A stretch of 53,833 bases of DNA from Bacteroidota bacterium (GTDB lineage Bacteria; Bacteroidota; Bacteroidia; Sphingobacteriales; Sphingobacteriaceae): NCBI GenBank assembly GCA_013286235.1, contig JABDGE010000016.1, positions 1 through 53,833 of the forward strand. The letters run 5' to 3'. The notes under the pieces were generated by a model. That model made no database searches and was not told where the DNA came from. It saw nothing but the letters and a program-made list of their open reading frames with translations. The position numbers were made by a program, and so were the translations under genes. Below are positions 36,423 to 45,144 of the stretch, in pieces. Positions within the stretch are counted from its first letter, which is position 1, and each line of letters starts with the position of its first letter.

Positions 36423-38927
36423 TTAATTTTTAAGGATATGGTCAGCAGCGAGAATCAGGAACAGGTAATCGCTGGTTCCGCCGCCTAAAACGTATTCGCC
36501 CTGCTGCCATAAATACGGCCATTTTAATAATTCAGGGAAATCCGGGCGGATAAGCGCTGTGCCTGAACTCACTCCTCCGGGTATATACGACCAATCAGCG
36601 CGGTTAAAACCATATCCGGGAATCATTGATTCAGCACCTACACCAGAAACGAAGGACGATGTATTTGATCCCGGATGACAACCCAATATAAAATTGATGG
36701 CGCTCAGCATATAATCTGTGGAAAATATCTGCGGAAAAGCCTCATGTAAAAAATACTGCTTATAGCCAAAATTCTGTATATCCCATCCGGCTCCCCAGAT
36801 GTTTGGTTTATAGGGTACGCCATAAGGCGTTTTACTGCCTTCGGTTTTTATTTGCTCAAAAAGCTTTTCGGCTGCGGCAGTAATGGTTTTGGTGTATTGC
36901 TGATCATTTACCAATGCCACGGAACGTGCGGCGAGCCAGCCCACATACCCCATCGCGCCGGCAATCTCCTGCTGGTGGCCGATGAGAAAGTCAGCATACT
37001 GGCGGTCTTTTGTGGTTTGCAATAGTTCAACCGCAAGGTTTAGCTTTTGCAGGGGCCTGGCCTTTTCGTTCCTGTTCCACACCTCCTTTGCAATAGCAAG
37101 GCATTGGGTTGCAAGGGTATCATTAAACCCTTTCATCACCCTGGCGGCTGCAGCCAATGATGCAGCCACTTCCAATTCCCTCGATGCATTTGCTTCTGTA
37201 AAAACCCAGCGGTCATCTGGCGCGCCGGGTGTACCTACAGCAGGCACAGGACTGCCGTCTGTGGGGGCCACGTAAAATTTGTTGTCGGTAATGTTTGTTG
37301 GGTCGCCTAATGTGGTGTACTGCCGTTTCGTGGGCTCGATAATGCCCCGGTAAAACCTTCCCATCGCCTGGTAGCCGCCCACAATGGATAATAATCCATG
37401 CTCAACCTGCTGCAAAATATCCGGTTTGCCATCCGGCTGCTGTATTTCTACCACATGGTTTACCTGGTCGACCGTAGTATTATCGTATTGTACGTCAAAC
37501 AACTCATAGGCTAAAGTTAAGCCCTGTACCGTCGTGGCCTGCGACTCAACGCGCAGATCAAAGTCGCCGGCATCGTGCCAGCCGCCACGGTTCAGGAAGG
37601 GCACTGTTTGGCCCGATTTATATTTATTCAGGGTTGAATGCCCTTGTATATAGCCGTCAAAATGGTTTGAGTCGGTAGGCGCCATTCTTGCATCATCCAT
37701 GTGGCACAGACCGTGCCATACCCTGTACTTGTCGTTCACCCGCATATGGCACATTTGCACGGGTAAAAAATATTCCAGCGTGGGCTGCCATACATCGCGA
37801 CTATACACGGAAGGGCTGATCTGGAAGGGATGGGTCTGAACATTCCCGTAACGCACCTCGTACATGCCGGGCGCCTTCACATTCGAAAAATCAAACTGAA
37901 GGTAATGGTAACGCAAAAAGTTACCCCAAACTTTGGCTTCGGTTTTTAAAACAGTTGTTAAACCGCCATTTTCGTGTATCCTCAGCAGTTCGGGCTGAAA
38001 TTTACGCTTATCATTTTTGTCCAGCTCGATCACAGCGATCTTTGACTGGCTGGGATGGTAACCCACCTGCGAAACCTGCACTACCGGAGGTGCGGTCCAA
38101 CCTTCAATGGCATGGGGCGTTACTAACCATACAATGGCATTTTTAGTTGCGCCTTTTGCAATAAGCGATCTTACCACAAACCACCCGTTATTATGTTTGC
38201 CCCGTCCGTCGAGCAACTCCAGGTTACCGGGCCCTTCATTTTCGATGATCATACGCTGGCTTTCCGATTCGGGCGCCACAGTGAGTTTTTTACCTGCGGC
38301 CATCGCGGTTGTTTGCAAATCGCCATCCTCGTCCTTATACATCTGGTCGTCGGGCTGCCTCGGGAATATACCAAACTGCTTATCCATGTAATACGATTTG
38401 CCAAACAATATCCCCGGGTATAGCTCAAAGTTAAAGCCTACCTTGCCAATCCAGCTGTCGGGCAATGGCGCATCCAGGTCGACAATTATCCGGAATCCTT
38501 TGCCGGCGGGTTCAACCCGTGTGGTATAGCCAAATTTGAGGTCTGGGTAGATCACCGGGTTAAAGCCCTTGCGGTCGATCGATGAATCGGGGAAATGCAT
38601 ATGTACGCTGATCTGCTGATTGTTAACGTCGACCATGCGTTTGCCCACCTTTGGTATAGGCTGCCATTGGCCGGGCGTAGGCTCAAGCCGAATATCGCCA
38701 TTGGTAGCCACCCGCTGACCGTTTTGGATCACACCTACGCCGCCCTGGTGCCCTTCGGGATAAAAATCATGGGCAAGCATTACGTTAACACCCTGGTATT
38801 GGAGGTACTCCAGGTCGTTAAGTTGCATCCCGGGCGCCTTATGCGTTGCCTGGGCATCTACATCAGAAACCCCGACAAATAAACACACGCTCAAACAAAC
38901 AAACGAAATGAATTTATTACTGCTCAT
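36423..38927 (-). CDS. Glycoside hydrolase family 9 (endo-beta-glucanase type)
   Basis: The 834-aa secreted enzyme has a signal peptide (ISFVCLSVCLFVGVSDVDAQ). An unassigned N-terminal part of about 270 residues follows, then the cellulase N-terminal Ig-like domain beginning VVQVSQVGYHPSQSKIAVIE (about 284). The GH9 (alpha/alpha)6 domain has the catalytic Asp pair in GGWHDAGDFDLR (about 447-458) and the acid Glu in WQQGEYVLGGGTSDYLFLIL near residue 811. It should cut beta-1,4- or mixed-linkage glucans in the periplasm or outside. The long N-terminal extension is unusual for GH9. It is divergent from the epimerase gene at 39121. Confidence 0.9.
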   Translation of the reverse strand: MSSNKFISFVCLSVCLFVGVSDVDAQATHKAPGMQLNDLEYLQYQGVNVMLAHDFYPEGHQGGVGVIQNGQRVATNGDIRLEPTPGQWQPIPKVGKRMVDVNNQQISVHMHFPDSSIDRKGFNPVIYPDLKFGYTTRVEPAGKGFRIIVDLDAPLPDSWIGKVGFNFELYPGILFGKSYYMDKQFGIFPRQPDDQMYKDEDGDLQTTAMAAGKKLTVAPESESQRMIIENEGPGNLELLDGRGKHNNGWFVVRSLIAKGATKNAIVWLVTPHAIEGWTAPPVVQVSQVGYHPSQSKIAVIELDKNDKRKFQPELLRIHENGGLTTVLKTEAKVWGNFLRYHYLQFDFSNVKAPGMYEVRYGNVQTHPFQISPSVYSRDVWQPTLEYFLPVQMCHMRVNDKYRVWHGLCHMDDARMAPTDSNHFDGYIQGHSTLNKYKSGQTVPFLNRGGWHDAGDFDLRVESQATTVQGLTLAYELFDVQYDNTTVDQVNHVVEIQQPDGKPDILQQVEHGLLSIVGGYQAMGRFYRGIIEPTKRQYTTLGDPTNITDNKFYVAPTDGSPVPAVGTPGAPDDRWVFTEANASRELEVAASLAAAARVMKGFNDTLATQCLAIAKEVWNRNEKARPLQKLNLAVELLQTTKDRQYADFLIGHQQEIAGAMGYVGWLAARSVALVNDQQYTKTITAAAEKLFEQIKTEGSKTPYGVPYKPNIWGAGWDIQNFGYKQYFLHEAFPQIFSTDYMLSAINFILGCHPGSNTSSFVSGVGAESMIPGYGFNRADWSYIPGGVSSGTALIRPDFPELLKWPYLWQQGEYVLGGGTSDYLFLILAADHILKN

Positions 38928-39120
38928 GACAATTTAATATGTACAAGATTAGTGTTATTTATCCGCATGTTAAACTTAATACAGCCCTCAAAAAAGCCAT
39001 GGTTGGTAAAAATATAAAGACAAATCGGGTGTAGGTAATTAAAAACTGTATTTTGTACATTAATAGCCGGGTGAAGGATTTTCTTTTATTAGCGGCTCTT
39101 AATTCAGCCCAAAAAATTCC

Positions 39121-40731
39121 ATGAAAACATCAAATCTCACCTTTTTTCTTTTGCTGCTCTTAATTACTCCGGTAGCTGCCCAAAGAAGCACGCTGGAGCA
39201 AGCGGCCCGGCTGAAAATCTACCGCGAAATGAAAAAGTCGATGGTGGATGAATTATTAAAACCATGGTACCCGGCCTCGATCGATACTGTATATGATGGC
39301 TTCCTGAGCACATTTACTTATGATTTTAAACCCCGTGGGAGCCAGGATAAGATGGTGGTTACGCAGGCAAGGCATACCTGGAGCAATGCAAAAGCAGCCG
39401 AACTATATCCCTCGGTCGCCTGGTATAGAAAAGGAGAGGAATCCGGGTACCGGTTTTTGCGGGATAAAATGTGGGATAAACAATTCGGCGGATTTTATAC
39501 CTATACCGACAGGCAGGGGAACCCCAAATCGGGCGGCTTTGCGCCAAAGGAGGCCTACGGAAATTCGTTCGCTCTTTATGCGCTGGCGGCGTTTTACCAA
39601 AGTACCGGGGATACCAGCGCACTTAACCTTGCTGTAAAAGAGTTTCACTGGCTGGAGAAGCATAGCCACGACCCGGTTTACAAGGGCTATTACCAGCATA
39701 TGGAAAGGGATGGTACGCCCATAAAGCGAACGGCATCCACACCGTCCACGGCCGAATTGGGTTATAAAGACCAAAATACTTCTATCCATTTGCTGGAATC
39801 GTTTACGGAATTGTACAATGTTTGGCCCGATAGTTTGCTGCGGCTTCGACTGCACGAAATGCTGCACCTGGTGCGCGACGTTATCACAGATGAAAAAGGC
39901 GACCTCCGGCTGTTTTTTCAGCCCGACTGGACGCCGGTTTCCTACCGGGACTCGAGCTACGCGGTTGTTTTGAAGCACCGCAATATTGACTGCGTTTCAT
40001 TCGGGCATAATGTTGAAACGGCGTACTTAATGCTCGAGACTTCGCATGTGTTGGGCATTGAACATGATACACTGACCAACCGGGTCGCTAAAAAAATGAT
40101 CGACAATGCTTTAACCGACGGCTGGGATAATACTGTGGGCGGTTTTTATGACCAGGGCTATTATTTTAAAGATAAGCCCGGAATCACCATTATAGCCGAT
40201 ACAAAAAACTGGTGGGCGCAGGCCGAAGGTTTAAATACTTTACTGTTGATGGCTGATAAATATCCGCATGACCCGCTTCAATACGAAAAGAAATTTAAGC
40301 AGCAATGGCAGTACGTGCAAACCTACCTGATTGACCATGAACATGGTGATTGGTACCAGGGCGGCCTGGATAAACAACCCAATTATAGATTGGCGCTCAA
40401 AGGGCAGATATGGAAAGGTACTTATCATGTGTTGAGGGCGTTCATCAATTGCACCAACCGTTTAAAGCCTGATAAAATACCGCCGTCGGCGCCGGCCCGT
40501 GTCACCTATACAAAAGTCCCGCTGCCGGTTTTACGATGGACGCCGTCAACTGATAATACCGGGGTTTTGGGTTATAATATTTACTGCAAGGGGAGGCGGA
40601 TCGCATTTACGCCGCTTACTTACTGGAATGCAGACCGTGCTTTACCTGTTCACGGAAAAATAGCTGTTCGTGCGGTTGATTTGCAGGGGAATGAGTCGGA
40701 CCCTGGGGAAGCAGTAGGCAGTTTGCAGTAG
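39121..40731 (+). CDS. Secreted AGE-family epimerase (cellobiose 2-epimerase-like) with C-terminal FN3 domain
   Basis: The 536-aa protein starts with a signal peptide (FFLLLLLITPVAAQ). The (alpha/alpha)6 domain of the N-acylglucosamine/cellobiose 2-epimerase superfamily follows: TQARHTWSNAKAAELYP, FGHNVETAYLMLETSHVLG, TKNWWAQAEGLNTLLLM and GQIWKGTYHVLRAF, holding the conserved Arg and His residues. From about residue 445 a fibronectin-like domain follows (PPSAPARVTYTKVP, TPSTDNTGVLGYNIYCKG). Cellobiose epimerases are normally cytosolic, so the signal peptide and FN3 domain are notable. The last residues (EAVGSLQ) and the stop lie in a GCAGTAGGCAGTTT repeat. Substrate is inferred from the GH9 neighbour. 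Confidence 0.85.
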   Translation: MKTSNLTFFLLLLLITPVAAQRSTLEQAARLKIYREMKKSMVDELLKPWYPASIDTVYDGFLSTFTYDFKPRGSQDKMVVTQARHTWSNAKAAELYPSVAWYRKGEESGYRFLRDKMWDKQFGGFYTYTDRQGNPKSGGFAPKEAYGNSFALYALAAFYQSTGDTSALNLAVKEFHWLEKHSHDPVYKGYYQHMERDGTPIKRTASTPSTAELGYKDQNTSIHLLESFTELYNVWPDSLLRLRLHEMLHLVRDVITDEKGDLRLFFQPDWTPVSYRDSSYAVVLKHRNIDCVSFGHNVETAYLMLETSHVLGIEHDTLTNRVAKKMIDNALTDGWDNTVGGFYDQGYYFKDKPGITIIADTKNWWAQAEGLNTLLLMADKYPHDPLQYEKKFKQQWQYVQTYLIDHEHGDWYQGGLDKQPNYRLALKGQIWKGTYHVLRAFINCTNRLKPDKIPPSAPARVTYTKVPLPVLRWTPSTDNTGVLGYNIYCKGRRIAFTPLTYWNADRALPVHGKIAVRAVDLQGNESDPGEAVGSLQ

Positions 40732-40855
40732 GCAGTTTGCAGTGGGCAGTGTGAGTGGGTTTCAGTAGCAGTGGCAGTTGGCAAAGGGCAGTTTGCAGCA
40801 GGCGGTTTGCAGTTGGCGATTAGCATGAACGCTGAATAGTGAGTTTGCAGTTGGT
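40709..40855. repeat. GGCAGTTTGCAGT word repeat
   Basis: Irregular repeats of GTAGGCAGTTTGCA begin inside the last codons of the epimerase gene and continue to GTTGGTGGTCAGTGAGTGG. The vocabulary matches the 65-bp array at 28984. Confidence 0.7.
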
Positions 40856-40911
40856 GGTCAGTGAGTGGTTATGATCTCGTTTTTATTAGCAAGGTGGTAA
40901 ACGTAATCCGA

Positions 40912-41757
40912 TCATAAATACGCAATCCCCTTAGTTTGCCCGTCCACGTAAAAAAACGGCTCAAAGCCGTCTTCGGCAAGTTCACAGCTTACCTGCATAG
41001 TATAAAGCATAATATCTCCAAATATGTTGGCCAGGGCAGTGTCGGCAGCGTCGCGGCCGGAGGCGATTTTTACGAGCCCGTTCAATGGGGCTTTCCTGGT
41101 GGCATCAAACAAAACCCATTTATGGCCGATGTATGCCTCAAAACAGGCATGAAAATCGGCCGGTTTTAAGCTATAGGCGTAACCGGTAAAATAACGCGCC
41201 GGGATGGTCAGCGCCCGGCATAAAGCAATCCCTAAATGGGCAAAGTCACGGCAAACGCCCGCTTGTTCTGTCACCGTATCAAATGCCGATGTTTGCGCAT
41301 TGGTGAGGCCGCCCAGGTATTCCACATTTTTGTTGATCCAGGCTGTTAGCGCCATTACCTGTTCAAAGGGGCTGCTGATCTGGCCAAACAGGTTGTGGGC
41401 AAGCCGGTACAATTTGTCGGACTGGCAGTAGCGGCTCGGGTATAAGTAGGGGAGGACCGAGGCGTCCAGGTCGGACGCTTCCATTACCTCCGCATCGCGG
41501 AAATCGGCCAGCTCAAAAGAATTATCTACCAGCGCTTTATAACCAACTTTAAATTGGCCCGGCCCCTGCAAGGCAAAACGCACGAGGCGGTTTCCTTCGG
41601 TAAAAGAAATCAACTCCTCGGTTTTGGTATAAGGATCGATTGTAACCTCTTCACTGATCACCGTTTGATGCGGCGTACGCAAAGCATGTATGTTCAGGAT
41701 GAGCGTGCCCGGCGAGCGCGCCTGGTATTCCATTTCGGACCAAACGTTGAATTTCAT
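40912..41757 (-). CDS. Transglutaminase-like cysteine protease family protein
   Basis: The 281-aa cytosolic protein has a beta-rich N-terminal half. It then has the transglutaminase fold with the Cys-His-Asp triad in EQAGVCRDFAHLGIALCRAL (Cys about residue 168), ADFHACFEAYIGHKWVLFDA (His) and FDATRKAPLNG (Asp). Proteins of this type commonly accompany the Anbu proteasome-like protease, which lies 274 bases upstream on the same strand, with a repeat element between. The usual partners, an alpha-E protein and an ATP-grasp protein, are not in the window. Confidence 0.88.
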   Translation of the reverse strand: MKFNVWSEMEYQARSPGTLILNIHALRTPHQTVISEEVTIDPYTKTEELISFTEGNRLVRFALQGPGQFKVGYKALVDNSFELADFRDAEVMEASDLDASVLPYLYPSRYCQSDKLYRLAHNLFGQISSPFEQVMALTAWINKNVEYLGGLTNAQTSAFDTVTEQAGVCRDFAHLGIALCRALTIPARYFTGYAYSLKPADFHACFEAYIGHKWVLFDATRKAPLNGLVKIASGRDAADTALANIFGDIMLYTMQVSCELAEDGFEPFFYVDGQTKGIAYL

Positions 41758-41797
41758 AATGTGTTGTAAATGCCGGTAAAGGCGGAATTGTTTTGAT

Positions 41798-42028
41798 TAG
41801 TCCGAAAGTCCGAAAGTCCGGAAGTCCGAAAGTCCGGAAGAAGATCCAACTGACGCTTCGGAAAAAATAACTAAGCTATATAGAAAACATTCGCCGTTTG
41901 CACCGATCGAAACTTCGACAGGGTTTTAAAAATCACAAATCGTAACGACGCTCCTTTTAAATAACCAAATTATGTACTGAAACATTAATCGCAGCTTCTT
42001 TCGGAGTTTACTGACTTTCGGACTTCCC
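41798..42028. repeat. GTCCGAAA element with inverted ends (MITE-like)
   Basis: The left end reads AGTCCGAAAGTCCGAAAGTC and GGAAGAAGATCCAACTGACG. The right end is its inverse: GCAGCTTCTTTCGGAG, then ACTGACTTTCGGACTTCC. No ORF lies inside. It separates the Anbu and transglutaminase genes. Confidence 0.6.
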
Positions 42029-42031
42029 ACA

Positions 42032-42763
42032 CTATTCCTGCTTCACGTCAAGTTTATCAAACGCCGGATCCATCCAATCCTCCGAAATATGTTCAAGGGC
42101 GGCTTTCAGTTCTTCGGCCCATTGCGTCGAGATGTAGCCGAGATCCTTCTCCTCGTAGCGTTGCTCAACCATATGGAAAGTATCCCGGCGGTATAAAACA
42201 ACATCTATCGGATAATCAACATTGTTGGAGCTTACCCGCGTAGAATCGAAAGACAGGAAGCCGGTTTTTAAGGAAAGCTTTAAGCTCGAATTTTCGTCCA
42301 GCGTTCTGTTTAAAATGGGCTTCCCATAGCCTGAGTTACCTATGATCACATAAGGTGCACCCTGGCCCAGTTCCACCCAGTTGCCTTCCGGGTACAACAG
42401 GAATAGCTTATGCTCGTCGTCGTCCCTTAGCTGCCCGCCAATGATCGTATTCAGGTCGAACTTAAAACCTGCTTTTTCGAGGGATTCCCTGTCTTCCTTT
42501 CCGACACGTTTCACCTGTTCGCCAAAGGCGTTTACAGCCTTATACAACTTGTTGTACTCCTTTGTCTCCAGTAATTCGTTAAAATAAACAAGCGCCTTGT
42601 CCCGCACCGAACGAAGGCCGCTGGTCATGATAAAAAGTGAAAAATTGTCCTTTTGCTGTATCGTGATCTTTTTTTTGACAGTGGTATCGGTGCCCGAGGT
42701 AATCCGGGTGTCGGCTATTGCTAAAAGGCCTTCTTTAACTTTTATTCCTAAACAGTAGGTCAT
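42032..42763 (-). CDS. Anbu-type bacterial proteasome-like protease
   Basis: The 243-aa protein begins MTYCLGIKVKEGLLAIADTR. Thr2 follows the initiator Met directly, as in Anbu (ancestral beta subunit), whose N-terminal Thr is the nucleophile once Met is removed. The Ntn-hydrolase fold continues with DTRITSGTDTTVKKKI, KDNFSLFIMTSGLRSVRDKA, IIGGQLRDDDEHKLFLLYPE and YVIIGNSGYGKPIL. Anbu proteins form open helical rings. The gene starts two bases after a 59-codon ORF, which itself follows the DUF218 gene, so the three look co-transcribed. The physiological substrate is unknown. Confidence 0.9.
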   Translation of the reverse strand: MTYCLGIKVKEGLLAIADTRITSGTDTTVKKKITIQQKDNFSLFIMTSGLRSVRDKALVYFNELLETKEYNKLYKAVNAFGEQVKRVGKEDRESLEKAGFKFDLNTIIGGQLRDDDEHKLFLLYPEGNWVELGQGAPYVIIGNSGYGKPILNRTLDENSSLKLSLKTGFLSFDSTRVSSNNVDYPIDVVLYRRDTFHMVEQRYEEKDLGYISTQWAEELKAALEHISEDWMDPAFDKLDVKQE

Positions 42764-42765
42764 TT

Positions 42766-42945
42766 CTAGTTTAAATGTATATCGGGTCTGTTAATGGCTT
42801 TTACCCATGCCAAGGGCACCAGCTTCCGGTGACGAAGATAACGCAACGCGCCAATTTCACCTAATCGTATGTTAACAAAATTGCGGTAAGCGTTAAAAAT
42901 GCGATCGTCGGCGACATCCCGGCAAAGCTGATTGGGTGACAGCAC
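42766..42945 (-). CDS. 59-aa ORF between DUF218 and Anbu genes
   Basis: The frame runs from GTG at 42945 to TAG at 42766 and encodes VLSPNQLCRDVADDRIFNAY, then RNFVNIRLGEIGALRYLRHR, ending INRPDIHLN. It fits exactly between its neighbours: one base after the DUF218 stop and two bases before the Anbu ATG. The composition is protein-like and basic, and the codons resemble those of the neighbours. I do not recognise it. It could be a real small operon member, the tail of a lost gene, or a decayed Anbu-cluster gene. Confidence 0.5.
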   Translation of the reverse strand: MLSPNQLCRDVADDRIFNAYRNFVNIRLGEIGALRYLRHRKLVPLAWVKAINRPDIHLN

Positions 42946-42946
42946 A

Positions 42947-43696
42947 CTATGACCGAAGTTTATTTACCAGCGACCCTATAAGTTCTTTGATATAAGTATT
43001 CCAGCCACCGAATGTACCGCCATCCGGCACAAAATCACCCGCGGTGATATTGCCAATTCCTCCAATAAAATTGCATGGATAGGGCACAACAGGTATGTGC
43101 TGCTTTCCGAATATCGCCAGCGATCGTCGCATGTGGAAGGCCGAAGTAACCAAAACATAGGGGGGCCTTAGGTCCGATCGCCCCAAAACAACCTTTGTGA
43201 AGGCCGCGTTTTCGAGGGTATTCCTGCTCTTGTCCTCAATCAGGATGCAGCTATCCGGCACCTTAAATGCCATCAGCTCTTTCTCAACCCAATCAGCCTC
43301 TTTAAACCCACGGTCCAGTAGGTTGCCATTACCCCCTGTGACCAAAATATGCGACACTTTTCCGGTTGTGTACAATTTGAGAGCTTGTATAAACCGGTCG
43401 GCGCTCCAGTTGAAATACCCGGAATCCTTCTTCATTTCCGACGAAAATCCCCCAAGAACAATTGCACAGCTGTATTTTTGTGCCGGGTTTAACGCCTGCT
43501 TTCTGATGTCCCAGCGTTGGACAAACTGGTTTAGCAAAAACGGATTGCTGAAGATCACTAAAACGGCTAAAGCGGCAATAAACAATTTTCGTCGCAAGCC
43601 AATTTTTTTCACAAGTAATGCAAGAACCATTAAGATCAAAACCCAGGACAAGGGATAAATAAAAAATTCAAAGATCTTTGAAAGGAAGAAAAACAT
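42947..43696 (-). CDS. YdcF/ElyC-family protein (DUF218)
   Basis: The 249-aa protein has two N-terminal membrane helices (PLSWVLILMVLALLVKKIG, about 15-33, and LFIAALAVLVIFSNPFLLN, about 38-56). A DUF218 domain follows with CAIVLGGFSSEM, HILVTGGNGNLLDRGFKEAD, IEDKSRNTLENAAFT and LVTSAFHMRRSLAIF. ElyC of E. coli affects cell-envelope and lipid-carrier metabolism; the reaction is not established. It is the first gene of the apparent DUF218, 59-aa ORF, Anbu unit. Confidence 0.87.
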   Translation of the reverse strand: MFFFLSKIFEFFIYPLSWVLILMVLALLVKKIGLRRKLFIAALAVLVIFSNPFLLNQFVQRWDIRKQALNPAQKYSCAIVLGGFSSEMKKDSGYFNWSADRFIQALKLYTTGKVSHILVTGGNGNLLDRGFKEADWVEKELMAFKVPDSCILIEDKSRNTLENAAFTKVVLGRSDLRPPYVLVTSAFHMRRSLAIFGKQHIPVVPYPCNFIGGIGNITAGDFVPDGGTFGGWNTYIKELIGSLVNKLRS

Positions 43697-43941
43697 TTGC
43701 GGCTATTTGCTTTTGGGGCAAAAATAGCCAAACCAACCAGAATTAAGTACTAATTGATACTTTATCATCACAAAATAATTGTCAATTTCACAAATAACTG
43801 ACTGCTATACTTGTTTAGTCAGATGGTAAATTTTGACAATTCAATGAGCAGGTATTACGTCCGCAAATCTAAATTTGCCTTTGAAAAATAAAATTTCATT
43901 ATCTATCTTAGTGTTTTCAGCTTGCCCGTAACAATTTCTTA

Positions 43942-44970
43942 ATGAGAAAAAAGATACTTTTTATAGTGGGTTCGATGAATCAAACCTCGCAAATGCATAA
44001 AATTTCCCAGCATTTGACCGAATATGATTGCTGGTTCAGCCAGTTTTTTACAGATTCAGAATTTGGCAAAGCTTTGCTAAAATACACCCCCATCCTTGAC
44101 AATACGATACTTTCCGGGCAATTCAGGGCCAATTCTGAAAAATATCTCACAGCCAATGGCCTGCAGATAGATTACGCGGCAAAGAAAAACAACTACGACC
44201 TGGCAGTCTATTGCTCCGACTTGCATATCCCCGAAAGATTGCGAAAAGTAAAGACTATTTGGGTGCAGGAGGGGATGACAGACCCATTTAGCCTGTTCAG
44301 CAGAATTGTAAAGGCGCTGAATTTGCCGACCTCCACGACGGGTAATACCTCGTTAAATGGCACATCGAACATTTGCGATGTGTATTGCGCAGGCTCGGAA
44401 GGCTATAAAGAGCAATTTGCCAGGCTTGGGACCGACCGCAGCAAGATCATCGTCACAGGTATTCCCAATTTCGATAATGTAGAACAATTCCTGGATAACG
44501 ATTTTCCGTATAAGGATTACGTGATGGTAGCTACGACGGATATGCGCGAAACGTATAGATGGGAAAACCGCCCCGCGTTTATCCGCAAAGCCGTGAAAAT
44601 TGCCAACGGCCGTAAACTGCTTTTCAAATTGCACCCGAACGAGAATTTTGAACGCGCCGAGCGGGAGATCGCCAAATACGCCCCGGCTGGAACACTCATT
44701 TACCGCACCGGCAATACTAACCACATGATAGCCAATTGTACCGAGCTCATCACCCAATATTCCACGGTGGTATACGTAGGCCTGGCGCTGGGGAAAAAGG
44801 TTCATTCCTATTTTGACCTGGAGGAGTTAAAGCGGTTAGCGCCCGTGCAAAACGGTGGCACTTCGGCTTATCACATCGCAAGCATTTGCCGGGGCTTTTT
44901 GCAGCCGGCAGCGGAAGACGTTGCAGAGGTGGTGGAAAGTTACGAGTTTGAGCAGCATATGCAGGGTTGA
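43942..44970 (+). CDS. GT-B-like glycosyltransferase family protein (tentative)
   Basis: The 342-aa cytosolic protein begins with a Rossmann-like strand and loop (KKILFIVGSMNQTSQMHKIS). Its second half contains KIIVTGIPNFDNVEQFL, LLFKLHPNENFERAEREI and ITQYSTVVYVGLALGKKVHS. The HPNE motif and the Ser-Thr loop near the end recall CDP-glycerol glycerophosphotransferases and UDP-GlcNAc 2-epimerase-like GT-B folds. I cannot name the substrate. It lies alone between the DUF218 gene (divergent) and the GH13 gene (same strand, 174 bases away). Confidence 0.6.
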   Translation: MRKKILFIVGSMNQTSQMHKISQHLTEYDCWFSQFFTDSEFGKALLKYTPILDNTILSGQFRANSEKYLTANGLQIDYAAKKNNYDLAVYCSDLHIPERLRKVKTIWVQEGMTDPFSLFSRIVKALNLPTSTTGNTSLNGTSNICDVYCAGSEGYKEQFARLGTDRSKIIVTGIPNFDNVEQFLDNDFPYKDYVMVATTDMRETYRWENRPAFIRKAVKIANGRKLLFKLHPNENFERAEREIAKYAPAGTLIYRTGNTNHMIANCTELITQYSTVVYVGLALGKKVHSYFDLEELKRLAPVQNGGTSAYHIASICRGFLQPAAEDVAEVVESYEFEQHMQG

Positions 44971-45050
44971 CGAGGCTGTTTGTTAGGTATAACTGCCAGG
45001 CAGGCGCACAAACATGTTACATATTTCCCGGTTTTTCCATCGACATAAGG

Positions 45051-45081
45051 TTGCATTTTAACCCAAACTGCGTTTACTTTG
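45051..45081 (+). promoter_or_regulatory. Possible promoter of the GH13 gene
   Basis: TTGC at 45051 and TACTTTG at 45075 resemble the Bacteroidota -33 and -7 elements with acceptable spacing, though the -7 box is one base short of TAnnTTTG. The start codon is at 45145. Confidence 0.25.
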
Positions 45082-45144
45082 AACGTTTTCCCGTGCGGCT
45101 TCTCACGCCGTTACGGTTTTGATCGCCTCTCTAATTGAATCTTT

